Origin: Acidimicrobiales bacterium
GTDB lineage: Bacteria > Actinomycetota > Acidimicrobiia > Acidimicrobiales > RAAP-2
Length of the DNA: 5,586 bases
Direction of reading: 5' to 3'
Assembly: GCA_017883105.1 (NCBI GenBank)
Contig: JADGOF010000172.1
Span: forward strand, 1-5,586
This document shows positions 1-5,215 of the stretch, one piece after another. The notes below the pieces were generated by a model. That model worked only from the letters and a program-made list of their open reading frames with translations, had not been told where the DNA came from and searched no databases. The position numbers and the translations under genes are program-made. Position 1 is the first letter of the stretch, and every line of letters starts with the position of its first letter.

Positions 1-222
1 GCCAACGAGAATCAGGAGGATCGTGAAGACCTTGCTCCCTGCATCGAGCGGATGAGGGGAGTTGAATCCTACCGTGGTGACGGTGATGACGGTCTGATAA
101 ACGGAATCAAGGAGATCGAATCCGAACATCAGGTACCCGGCAGTACCGGCCACCAGCACCAGCGCCAGGGCCGCCAGGCCAATCCTCACCCTCCGGAACG
201 GATCCCGCATCTGGCCCATCAT
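1..222 (-). CDS. Potassium channel, two-TM/pore type (partial, C-terminus off left edge)
   Basis: This is the first 74 residues of a K+ channel that continues beyond the left edge. A basic N-terminus (RDPFRRVRI, residues 6-14) leads into TM1 at about 15-36. A re-entrant pore helix follows (LLDSVYQTVITV, 37-48), then the filter TTVGF at 49-53, which corresponds to the TVGYG filter of K+ channels, and the start of TM2 (KVFTILLILVG, 64-74). In this family the pore is usually followed by a cytoplasmic RCK/TrkA-N domain that senses nucleotides or ions; that part is not visible, so the subtype is open. The start is the ATG at 222, with GGTGAAAG about 10 bases upstream. In-frame ATGs at 219 and 210 and one at 255 are alternatives, the last without a ribosome binding site. 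The filter identification is firm; the full domain layout is inferred. Confidence 0.85.
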   Translation of the reverse strand, partial: MMGQMRDPFRRVRIGLAALALVLVAGTAGYLMFGFDLLDSVYQTVITVTTVGFNSPHPLDAGSKVFTILLILVG

Positions 223-301
223 GCCCCATGGGCTTTCACCGGCTCGGGAATGCATGGATTGGGTCTATGTCGAGAGGCGGATCTTGCGGCGTTGCTGACC
301 T

Positions 302-553
302 TCAGGCGTCCAGCGAGTCGATCATTCTCTGGCACTCCTCGGCGGCAAGCTGATGTGCGTCCCTGGCTTCTTGGAGCGCCAACCCCAGGCCTTCGTGTGG
401 GCCGCTCATGTGCGCCTGTTCCAAGTCGGCCACGGCCCTGTTGGCGTGCTCTGCCTGACCGAAGGATCTGAGCAGATCAGTGAAGGCGGTCACGTGTTGA
501 ACCGTACCGCGAACATGGATTGTTCGGCACGGGATCGCCCAGGACGCCTGCAT
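302..553 (-). CDS. Small hypothetical helical protein
   Basis: I do not recognise this protein. It would have 83 residues from the ATG at 553, which has GGTGGA about 9 bases upstream. From about residue 21 onward the codons are strongly GC-rich in third position and the peptide is proline-poor, charged and helical (for example FTDLLRSFGQAEHANRAVA and QLAAEECQRMIDSLDA), which looks like real coding sequence. The first 20 residues have poorer codon bias, so a GTG start at 493, giving 63 residues, is possible although it lacks a clear ribosome binding site. It has no signal peptide or membrane segment and is probably cytoplasmic. It lies about 80 bases upstream of the potassium channel gene on the same strand and could be co-transcribed with it. 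No function can be assigned. Confidence 0.45.
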   Translation of the reverse strand: MQASWAIPCRTIHVRGTVQHVTAFTDLLRSFGQAEHANRAVADLEQAHMSGPHEGLGLALQEARDAHQLAAEECQRMIDSLDA

Positions 554-784
554 CGCTTTGCTTCCACCGGAAGAGTGGAGGTGCAGAAAGGCGGACGGGG
601 AATGTGGGGGATAGCCTTGGTACCGGCCGATGCGGGCTTCGCGCTTCCGGTACTTTCCGATGGGTGGGGGTCGGTCTTGCCACCGGAATAGGGACCAAGT
701 GCTCTTCCCACCGTCGCGCGCAGCCGTGAGGCTTGGAGTACAACTCGACAATTGCATCGTCATGTTCAAAGGATCTGGTGATCG
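554..784. other. Divergent intergenic region, no convincing gene
   Basis: This stretch lies between the divergent small minus-strand ORF and the HTH gene. The frames open through it on both strands give Arg/Pro/Gly-rich translations without family features. It contains the hairpin at 620-653 and must hold the promoters of both flanking genes. TACAAC at 738-743 is a weak -10 candidate for the HTH gene, but no convincing -35 is visible. Confidence 0.4.
620..653. repeat. Inverted repeat / hairpin
   Basis: Perfect 7-base arms GTACCGG (620-626) and CCGGTAC (647-653) flank a 20-base loop. The loop can form a further GCG/CGC stem around GGCTT. No T-run follows on either strand, so it is a poor intrinsic terminator. 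It could be a structured leader element or an operator. Confidence 0.45.
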
Positions 785-1111
785 ATGGACTCTTCCGCTC
801 AACCGGCAAACCAAGAATCGGCCGCACTTCCAGAGTCCGAACCAATCTCGACCGAGAATGTCGAACTGCCAGTCCAGACCGAGTTGCTCCAGCTCGCTTA
901 CAGGGGATCGCCCGAACTGGCGCTCACGGCATGTCGCCAGTTGTCTGCTGACCTCGATGACCGACTTCAGAGCATTGTGGGTCTTCTCAGGAGGGAAGGG
1001 TGGAGCTGGCAAGCGATTGCCGATGCGACAAACATGGGAACCGAGCATGCCGCGCGCACTCGGTTCACGGAGGCCGCTGCCTTGGACCATATCGACGACA
1101 GAGACGTGTGA
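785..1111 (+). CDS. Small helix-turn-helix protein, putative DNA-binding regulator
   Basis: A 108-residue protein. Residues 1-30 are acidic, Ser/Pro/Glu-rich and probably disordered. Residues 31-70 form helices (TELLQLAYRGSPELALTACRQ, then DLDDRLQSIVGLLRR). Residues 72-94 (GWSWQAIADATNMGTEHAARTRF) resemble the helix-turn-helix of small actinobacterial proteins with the pattern W-x-x-IG-x-A-LG-[VM]-[ST]-x-x-A-A-x-x-RF, which is related to sigma-70 region 4 and MarR-like recognition helices. Codon use is good throughout. The ATG at 785 has AAGGA about 11 bases upstream, a loose ribosome binding site. The gene converges on the DUF1059/flavodoxin pair, and its target is unknown. DNA binding is inferred from the motif; no ligand or catalytic domain is present. 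Confidence 0.7.
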   Translation: MDSSAQPANQESAALPESEPISTENVELPVQTELLQLAYRGSPELALTACRQLSADLDDRLQSIVGLLRREGWSWQAIADATNMGTEHAARTRFTEAAALDHIDDRDV

Positions 1112-1116
1112 CACCA

Positions 1117-1157
1117 GCCACGCTGAGGTAGTGATCGGCGACTTTGTCATCAGTGGC
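1117..1157. terminator. Possible bidirectional terminator hairpin
   Basis: The arms GCCAC (1117-1121) and GTGGC (1153-1157) extend inward by two TGA/TCA pairings with small bulges, giving about 11 base pairs. The hairpin lies just after the stop of the HTH gene and before the convergent end of the DUF1059 gene, where a shared terminator would be expected. It has no U-tract and the pairing is interrupted, so the call is tentative. Confidence 0.3.
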
Positions 1158-1208
1158 AGATAGGGCATGGAAAGCGATCGTTGACGGAAGTCTGAGGCAT
1201 TGACCTGG

Positions 1209-1400
1209 CTAGATAGAAGCTACCTCGTCCTTGAGGTTCTCACGCAGCCAGTCGCGGACCTCGGCCGCGTCCTCATGTCCGTGAACGGATACCGCGTGCT
1301 GGGTTGCCGCGTTGACCACCTCGTCCTCTTCGCCCGAGATCGTAAGCGTGCAACCGCTCTCACTGGGAAAATCCTGGCAGTCTGCGATCTTCCGGCCCAC
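1209..1400 (-). CDS. DUF1059 family small protein
   Basis: A 63-residue protein with the hallmarks of the DUF1059 family: an N-terminal DCxxFPSExxC segment (Cys8 and Cys17), then TISGEEDEVVNAA, then the signature HAVSVHGHED (His35, His40, His42) and a C-terminal helix of the type xExRDWLRENL. The conserved Cys and His residues would allow metal or redox chemistry, but the biochemical role of the family is not established as far as I know. The GTG start at 1400 is chosen because AGGAGG lies 5-6 bases upstream and the encoded product then matches family length. An ATG 5 bases upstream is out of frame. The gene follows the flavodoxin gene by 140 bases on the same strand, so co-transcription is likely and would put it under the same promoter. 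Confidence 0.85.
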   Translation of the reverse strand: MGRKIADCQDFPSESGCTLTISGEEDEVVNAATQHAVSVHGHEDAAEVRDWLRENLKDEVASI

Positions 1401-1540
1401 TGCATCCTCCTCTGATCGACTGTTCCATCTACCAGACACTGTGCGCTCGGCACCGAAAAATGACGTTAGGCATTTCGAAACCAGACTCTCGGCCGCACCT
1501 TCGCCGGCTAACCAAACCGTGAGCCCAGACCTGTCCGATC
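1401..1540 (-). other. Spacer between flavodoxin and DUF1059 genes
   Basis: No gene or clear promoter is seen here. On the minus strand GTCTGG occurs three times (complement of 1525-1530, 1481-1486 and 1432-1437), 44 and 49 bases apart, and an 8-base palindrome TTTCGAAA sits at 1473-1480. Neither is strong enough to name as a site. Confidence 0.35.
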
Positions 1541-2080
1541 TCAGGCAGATATCCCCTTCTCTGCCATCGACTCGGCGAGCACCCTGCCCCACGCAGCCGC
1601 CCGCTCCTCTTCGCCATCCACCAGGTGGTTGTTCCTGTCGACTCGGAAACTCTCCGGCGGTGCAGCGAGCCGGAACCCATGCCGTTTCAACTCCCTGCTT
1701 ATCGCCTTCGATGCGTGACCGGTGAGAAATGCCAGACCATTCACGCGGGTGTCGAAGGCCGCGGCCTTCCCGGTGAATCCACTGAGCGATCCCAGCCAGT
1801 CCCTCAGCCCCAATCCGGCGGCAGCCGGGTCAAGGTCAAGATCACCGTGCGACTTCCGAGCCGCATCGATCGCGGCTTGCCTAGTGCTCGCACGACTCAT
1901 CGAGTGCGCGTGAGTGGGACCGCCGACCACCAGAAGACGGGCACCTTCGAGCAGCGCTGGGCTGGCTTCGTCCGCGGGAACCACGAACACCTGCTCCGGT
2001 GTCCCGAACTCGTTGGCGATGGCTTGCGCAATCAGATGCGTGTTCCCGAACATCGATTCGTAGACGACGACTGAGTACAT
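1541..2080 (-). CDS. Flavodoxin-domain protein
   Basis: A 179-residue flavodoxin-fold protein that binds FMN non-covalently and carries electrons in the cytoplasm. Residues 1-7 are the first beta strand (MYSVVVY). ESMFGNTHLIAQAIA (8-22) is the FMN phosphate loop with the usual T/S-x-x-G-N-T pattern. ARLLVVGGPTHAHSMSR (47-63) is the isoalloxazine-contacting 50s loop, and AAAFDTRV (106-113) is another core strand. Its length is typical of the actinobacterial single-domain form. The ATG at 2080 has a near-perfect AGGAGGTG 5 bases upstream. It is probably the first gene of a unit with DUF1059. Its promoter region carries a DosR-like box, which suggests induction under hypoxia or a reduced cell state. 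Its redox partner is not identified; the divergent electron-transfer operon is a natural candidate. Confidence 0.92.
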   Translation of the reverse strand: MYSVVVYESMFGNTHLIAQAIANEFGTPEQVFVVPADEASPALLEGARLLVVGGPTHAHSMSRASTRQAAIDAARKSHGDLDLDPAAAGLGLRDWLGSLSGFTGKAAAFDTRVNGLAFLTGHASKAISRELKRHGFRLAAPPESFRVDRNNHLVDGEEERAAAWGRVLAESMAEKGISA

Positions 2081-2106
2081 CGCCCCACCTCCTGTCCGTT
2101 CTTTTG

Positions 2107-2112
2107 ATTATC
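2107..2112 (-). promoter_or_regulatory. Candidate -10 element of flavodoxin promoter
   Basis: Reading the minus strand, GATAAT matches the TATAAT consensus at five of six positions and lies 26 bases upstream of the flavodoxin ATG. No good -35 is present at the right distance (TGGGAC is the best match), as expected for an activator-dependent promoter. Confidence 0.45.
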
Positions 2113-2134
2113 GTCCGTCGCTGACTTGGGTCCC

Positions 2135-2149
2135 AGGGCCAAAGGTCAC
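2135..2149 (-). promoter_or_regulatory. DosR/DevR-like operator upstream of flavodoxin
   Basis: On the minus strand the sequence is GTGACCTTTGGCCCT, an imperfect palindrome close to the GGGACC-WWW-GGYCCC form of the dormancy/hypoxia regulator box, with a single deviation in the first half-site. Its centre lies about 42 bases upstream of the start point predicted from the GATAAT -10, so it would overlap the -35 region, a usual activator position. No DosR gene is in the window, so the identification rests on motif and position only. Confidence 0.45.
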
Positions 2150-2181
2150 TTGTCCATCGGTCAAGGAGGCGGAGGCCCTGC

Positions 2182-2244
2182 ATGGGTGCCGTAGTCAGGG
2201 GAGGTCCGGTGATTCCGGCCGTCCTTCATCGGGTGTTTCGGTGA
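2182..2244 (+). CDS. Possible 20-residue leader peptide
   Basis: A short ORF starts with ATG and is preceded by GGAGG (2171-2175) at an ideal 6-base spacing. It encodes 20 residues, mainly Gly, Val, Pro and Arg, starting MGAVVRGGPV and ending HRVFR. It has no run of one amino acid that would suggest classical attenuation. Its TGA stop forms the first three bases of the palindrome at 2242-2255. It lies about 100 bases upstream of the first operon gene. The ribosome binding site could be a chance feature of GA-rich DNA. Confidence 0.25.
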   Translation: MGAVVRGGPVIPAVLHRVFR

Positions 2245-2255
2245 GAGAACTCTCA
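2242..2255. promoter_or_regulatory. Palindrome TGAGAG-AA-CTCTCA, candidate operator
   Basis: Perfect 6-base inverted arms are separated by AA, 89 bases upstream of the first gene of the electron-transfer operon and in the only non-coding stretch able to hold its promoter. A dimeric regulator site is the likeliest meaning. TCTCA-type half-sites are also seen in binding sites of some actinobacterial OmpR-family regulators such as MprA, but there as direct repeats, which are not clear here. Confidence 0.4.
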
Positions 2256-2343
2256 TGACTGCTTCATCATCGACTTAGGAAGATGGATCAAGCTGCTCTC
2301 CAAGACGGTCGACAAGAGTCGTACCGCAAGAGGAGGAAATGCT

Positions 2344-2886
2344 ATGACAACCAAGTCGAGTTCGGCGAAGAAGTGGATCATGGCGGTGGCCGCGGCCGGC
2401 GGTGTGGCCACAGGAGTGGTCACAGCAGCGGGAGCCGCGTCTTCCCCTGTCAGCGCACCGCAGTCCGCGACCTCAGCGGAGACCGTGCAACTTGATCACC
2501 AGGTCGCCGAGCTCACGCAGCAGGAGAAGGGCCTCGAGGCCTCGCTCCTTTCCCACCGCGCCCGGGCGGCAACGGCGCCCGAAGCGACTCCGGAGACCAC
2601 GGTGTCGCGATCGGTCACCACGGAACCGGCACGAGTATCGGGTGAAAGCCATGGCCCGTCGACGACGTCCAGCCCGGCTCCGGAGAGTCATGACGGGCAG
2701 CTTCCCGTTGGGTCGAACCCCGGACAATCGACCGTGCCGACCACCACCGAGCCGAAAGATCCGACCACGACGACCGAGCCTCCGGAGACGACTACCACCG
2801 TGACGTCCACCACCAACCCGAGCCACGACGGTGGTGACGACGGGGGTGTTCCGGCGTCGACCAGTGGGACGCAACACGATGGCTGA
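2344..2886 (+). CDS. Membrane-anchored Thr/Pro-rich protein, operon gene 1
   Basis: A 180-residue protein that I do not recognise as a named family. Residues 1-10 are basic and Ser/Lys-rich. Residues 11-33 (WIMAVAAAGGVATGVV and following) are hydrophobic and Ala/Gly-rich, acting as a signal anchor or signal peptide. Residues 46-72 (VQLDHQVAELTQQEKGLEASL within them) form a short coiled coil. The remainder is low-complexity, with TTTEP and PTTTTEPPETTTT stretches at 132-155 and an acidic Gly/Asp tail at 160-180. This suggests an extracytoplasmic stalk that crosses or contacts the cell wall. The ATG at 2344 has AGGAGG 7 bases upstream. The stop overlaps the next gene by 8 bases, implying translational coupling. 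No FMN-attachment motif of the D-x-x-T-G/S-A-T type and no heme or metal motif is visible. A role as a structural or docking partner of the redox proteins is inferred only from position. Confidence 0.82.
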   Translation: MTTKSSSAKKWIMAVAAAGGVATGVVTAAGAASSPVSAPQSATSAETVQLDHQVAELTQQEKGLEASLLSHRARAATAPEATPETTVSRSVTTEPARVSGESHGPSTTSSPAPESHDGQLPVGSNPGQSTVPTTTEPKDPTTTTEPPETTTTVTSTTNPSHDGGDDGGVPASTSGTQHDG

Positions 2887-3463
2887 CCCCCGATCCCACC
2901 CGAGGCCGGTACGGCGCCGCAAGGGTTCGGTCCCATCGGCGGTGGTGGCGGCGGCCACCGTCGGTGTCACCGGACTCTCTCTCTCGTGGGCCGTGGGTTC
3001 TTCCGCTCCCGTGACGGCGAGTGCCACCACGACGGCCAAGGCAGTCCAAGCCAAGCAGATTGCCGCCGATGAAGCAGCGATCGCCAAGCTCTGGCAATCG
3101 ATCGCCACCACCAGCAAGCAGATTGCCGTGCTCAACGCGCCAGCTGCGAACGCGACGGCGACGACCAGCCCCAACGCCGCCACGGGAGTGCCGAGCACCA
3201 CGGCAGCTGGTTCGGCGCTTCCGTCCGGGGGACAGTCGTACTCATCCACATCCTCGGGTGGTTCGTCATCGGGTGTCCCTGTGCAATCGAACGCGAGCAG
3301 CGCCACACCGGCGTCCGCTTCTGCCCCGGTCGCCGCGGCACCTGCGGCCTCACCGCCACCAGCGGCCGCACCCCCGGCCCCGGCCCCTGCTCCCGTGGTG
3401 GCGCCGGCCCCCAGCCCGCCGCCGGTGACCGCAACTACAGGAGCTTCCCCTGCCAAGCCCTGA
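2879..3463 (+). CDS. Membrane-anchored Ala/Pro-rich protein, operon gene 2
   Basis: A 194-residue protein with the same layout as the gene before it. The N-terminus is basic (RSHPRPVRRRKG, 5-16). A hydrophobic segment covers about 18-40 (VVAAATVGVTGLSLSWAVG), a Lys/Gln/Ala coiled coil about 53-86 (with AKQIAADEAAIAKLWQSIA), a Ser/Gly/Thr linker 95-148, and an Ala/Pro tail 149-184 rich in PAP and PPP units, typical of wall-spanning segments. The ATG at 2879 overlaps the previous stop; a GTG at 2831 is an in-frame alternative that would add 16 residues. The upstream ribosome binding site is weak, as expected with coupled translation. The product is probably anchored with the bulk outside the cytoplasm. 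It has no catalytic motif and no family name that I can assign. It probably arose by duplication with gene 1 or was selected for the same architecture. Confidence 0.8.
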   Translation: MADPRSHPRPVRRRKGSVPSAVVAAATVGVTGLSLSWAVGSSAPVTASATTTAKAVQAKQIAADEAAIAKLWQSIATTSKQIAVLNAPAANATATTSPNAATGVPSTTAAGSALPSGGQSYSSTSSGGSSSGVPVQSNASSATPASASAPVAAAPAASPPPAAAPPAPAPAPVVAPAPSPPPVTATTGASPAKP

Positions 3464-3494
3464 GCCCGTCACGCAGACAATCGAGAGCGACCTG

Positions 3495-4424
3495 GTGGGG
3501 GTGGTGCAGGCGATGGCCTCTGCCATCACCATCCATGGCCGGTCGAGGGGTGACACCCGAGGTGGCCGCGCCACCATCGATCATGCCTTGGGAGTGTTCC
3601 CCGCGGTCGATGCGGCATGTACCAGGTTTGCCGCGAGCAGCCCGTTGATGCAGCTCAATGCTCAACCTGACCGCTGGCGCGATGTCCCCACCCTGTTGTA
3701 CCGGGCGATTCTGGAGGCCCACGCCGCCTATGGGCGGACTGGCGGCCGATTCGATCCCCGCATCCTTCGGGATCTGGTGAACCTCGGCTACGACCGCAGT
3801 CTTCCCTTCGCCGACGAGCCGGTGGTGACTGCCAATTCATCGTCCCGGCGTCGTCGGATGGGCAAGTGGAAGCCGCGGTTTCGGGGAGGACCGTATCCGC
3901 AGGTCCATCTGGGCGGACTGCCCATCGACCTCGGGGGTATCGGGAAGGGACTCGCCGTGCGATGGGCCGCCGAACGCCTCCATGGCGGCCTCGACGAATT
4001 TCTGGTCGACGCCGGTGGCGACTGCATGTGCGGTGGACCCGGCCCGGATGGTGACGGCTGGCGTGTCGGGGTGGAGGATCCCCGTGGGGGCGCAGGCCCG
4101 CTCGCCGTACTCGAGCTCAGAGATGTCGCTTGTGCCACGTCGTCCATCCGCCTGCGTCAGTGGAAGTCTGGGGACCGGGAGGTTCATCATCTGATCGATC
4201 CACGGACCGGTCGCCCGGGAGGCCTGGGGATGCTGGCGGTGACCGTGATCGCCAGCGATCCGGCCGAAGCAGAGATCATGAGCAAGACCCTGTTCCTGTT
4301 GGGTCGCGAGGGTATCGGCACCGCCGTCCGTCAGCAGAATGTTGCGGCTCTGTGGGTGGATGTCGACGGCAAGGTGACAGAAAGCCCGGGTCTCGCCGAA
4401 CAAGTCATCTGGAGAGCACCATGA
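3495..4424 (+). CDS. apbE: FAD:protein FMN transferase (ApbE family)
   Basis: A 309-residue ApbE-family enzyme, which moves FMN from FAD onto a Thr or Ser of a target protein using Mg2+. Visible family motifs in order are ACTRFAASSPLMQLN (41-55, the D-x-x-x-SRF...S-x-L-x-x-LN segment), GGRFDPRILRDLVNLGYD (83-100), DLGGIGKGLAVRWA (145-158), FLVDAGGDCMCGG (169-181), ATSS (214-217, for ATSG) and HHLIDPRTGRP (231-241). In the usual metal-binding segment ADALSTALFVLG the protein has AEIMSKTLFLLG (259-270), so the ligand positions Asp and Thr are Glu260 and Lys264. There is no signal peptide or lipobox, so it appears cytoplasmic. The start is GTG at 3495 with a weak GAGAG upstream; GTGs at 3501 and 3504 are alternatives. 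It sits 31 bases after gene 2 and overlaps the heme-b gene by ATGA. Confidence 0.92.
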   Translation: MGVVQAMASAITIHGRSRGDTRGGRATIDHALGVFPAVDAACTRFAASSPLMQLNAQPDRWRDVPTLLYRAILEAHAAYGRTGGRFDPRILRDLVNLGYDRSLPFADEPVVTANSSSRRRRMGKWKPRFRGGPYPQVHLGGLPIDLGGIGKGLAVRWAAERLHGGLDEFLVDAGGDCMCGGPGPDGDGWRVGVEDPRGGAGPLAVLELRDVACATSSIRLRQWKSGDREVHHLIDPRTGRPGGLGMLAVTVIASDPAEAEIMSKTLFLLGREGIGTAVRQQNVAALWVDVDGKVTESPGLAEQVIWRAP

Positions 4425-5215
4425 GCGTGCAGACCCCGTCCATGCCGCAGGTCGAACCCACTGCACCAGTCGTTCAGCCGCGACCGGTTCCTGAGACCCT
4501 CCCCGTTCCGGACAGTTCCGGCGCGGAGCCCGTGCATGAAGGTCGGTCGGTGCAGGGAATGACGGAGTCGGCACTGTGGAGTCTGTTCACGTTGTGCGTG
4601 GTGATGGCCTTGTCGATGCTCGTGGGTACCCTGTTCGCCGAACGGAACGCCTCGCTCCTGCACAACAAGATGCTGCCGTGGATACTCGGCCGTGGACTGG
4701 GCATCGCCTGCTATTTGGCGCTGACCGCCATGGTCGTCCTGGGCATCTGGCTTCGTCACCCCTGGCGGACCCGGACATGGTCGCCCCGGCTGGAAGCACT
4801 ATTGCGCGCCCACGTGACCCTCGCAGCCTGCACGATCACCCTGCTGGCGGGTCATCTGACCGCCATTGCTCTGGACCACTACGCGGGCGTTGGATGGATC
4901 GGCACATTCGTGCCATGGCACGCCACCTACCGACCGACCGCAGTCGCCTTGGGCACCCTGGCCTTCTACGCCTTGGTGTTGATCGCCGCTACTGCGGCGC
5001 TGGCCGGTTCGATCGGGAGAAGGATCTGGTTTCCCATCCATACCGTGTCCGCCACGGTCTTCGGACTCACCCTGATGCATGGACTGCTGTCCGGAAGTGA
5101 CAGTCACGCACTGCGGTGGATGTACGTGGTGACCGGCGCTTTGGTGGTTGCGGTCCAGGTCAGCCGGTGGACGGCTCGCTACGGATCGGCGCGCCCGGTC
5201 CTGGATCTCGAATGA
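4421..5215 (+). CDS. Ferric reductase-like heme-b transmembrane protein
   Basis: A 264-residue integral membrane protein with the ferric reductase-like transmembrane domain. Residues 1-45 are a Pro/Val-rich soluble tail. Six hydrophobic segments lie at about 51-73, 88-110, 130-151, 172-196, 205-223 and 232-249. The heme ligands are two His pairs, His131 and His145 in helix 3 and His207 and His220 in helix 5. These 14- and 13-residue spacings are typical of diheme ferric reductase/NOX cores, with one heme near each membrane face. The C-terminus stops 15 residues after helix 6, so the FAD and NAD(P)H domains of NOX and FRE enzymes are absent and electrons must come from a separate protein, most simply the NuoF-like product encoded next. 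The ATG at 4421 is chosen because GGAGAG lies 4 bases upstream and it overlaps the apbE stop; the reading frame is open upstream to 4130, but that is apbE sequence in another frame. Electron direction across the membrane is inferred. Confidence 0.9.
   Translation: MSVQTPSMPQVEPTAPVVQPRPVPETLPVPDSSGAEPVHEGRSVQGMTESALWSLFTLCVVMALSMLVGTLFAERNASLLHNKMLPWILGRGLGIACYLALTAMVVLGIWLRHPWRTRTWSPRLEALLRAHVTLAACTITLLAGHLTAIALDHYAGVGWIGTFVPWHATYRPTAVALGTLAFYALVLIAATAALAGSIGRRIWFPIHTVSATVFGLTLMHGLLSGSDSHALRWMYVVTGALVVAVQVSRWTARYGSARPVLDLE

Noticed and set aside
52..471. 139-residue plus-strand frame over the channel gene and small ORF
   Set aside because: Antisense to the channel pore; its His/Gln/Arg/Pro-rich translation is a typical shadow.
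691..704. GGGACCAAGTGCTC as a second DosR box upstream of the HTH gene
   Set aside because: Only one half-site fits; the second half matches poorly, and it is about 52 bases from a weak -10 candidate.
630..1163. 177-residue plus-strand frame overlapping the HTH gene
   Set aside because: Arg/Ser/Pro-rich translation with poor codon bias; the overlapping frame at 785 encodes a recognisable HTH.
2473..3456. 327-residue minus-strand open frame opposite operon genes 1 and 2
   Set aside because: Its Gly/Ala/Arg-rich translation is the mirror of the Pro/Ala/Thr-rich repeats on the plus strand; it has no ribosome binding site or family motif, while the plus frames have good starts and coupled stops.
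2344..3463. Search for an ApbE attachment motif in the two anchored proteins
   Set aside because: Several Ser/Thr/Ala/Gly clusters (such as ATTGAS near the end of gene 2) look superficially similar, but none has the Asp-x-x-Thr-[GS]-Ala-Thr order; the composition makes chance matches likely.
4130..4420. In-frame upstream extension of the heme-b protein
   Set aside because: It overlaps the conserved C-terminal part of apbE in another frame and reads as Arg/Asp/Gly-rich sequence; the ATG at 4421 has a good ribosome binding site and the usual ATGA overlap.
3837..4574. Long minus-strand open frame opposite apbE
   Set aside because: Antisense to strongly conserved ApbE motifs, with no family features of its own.
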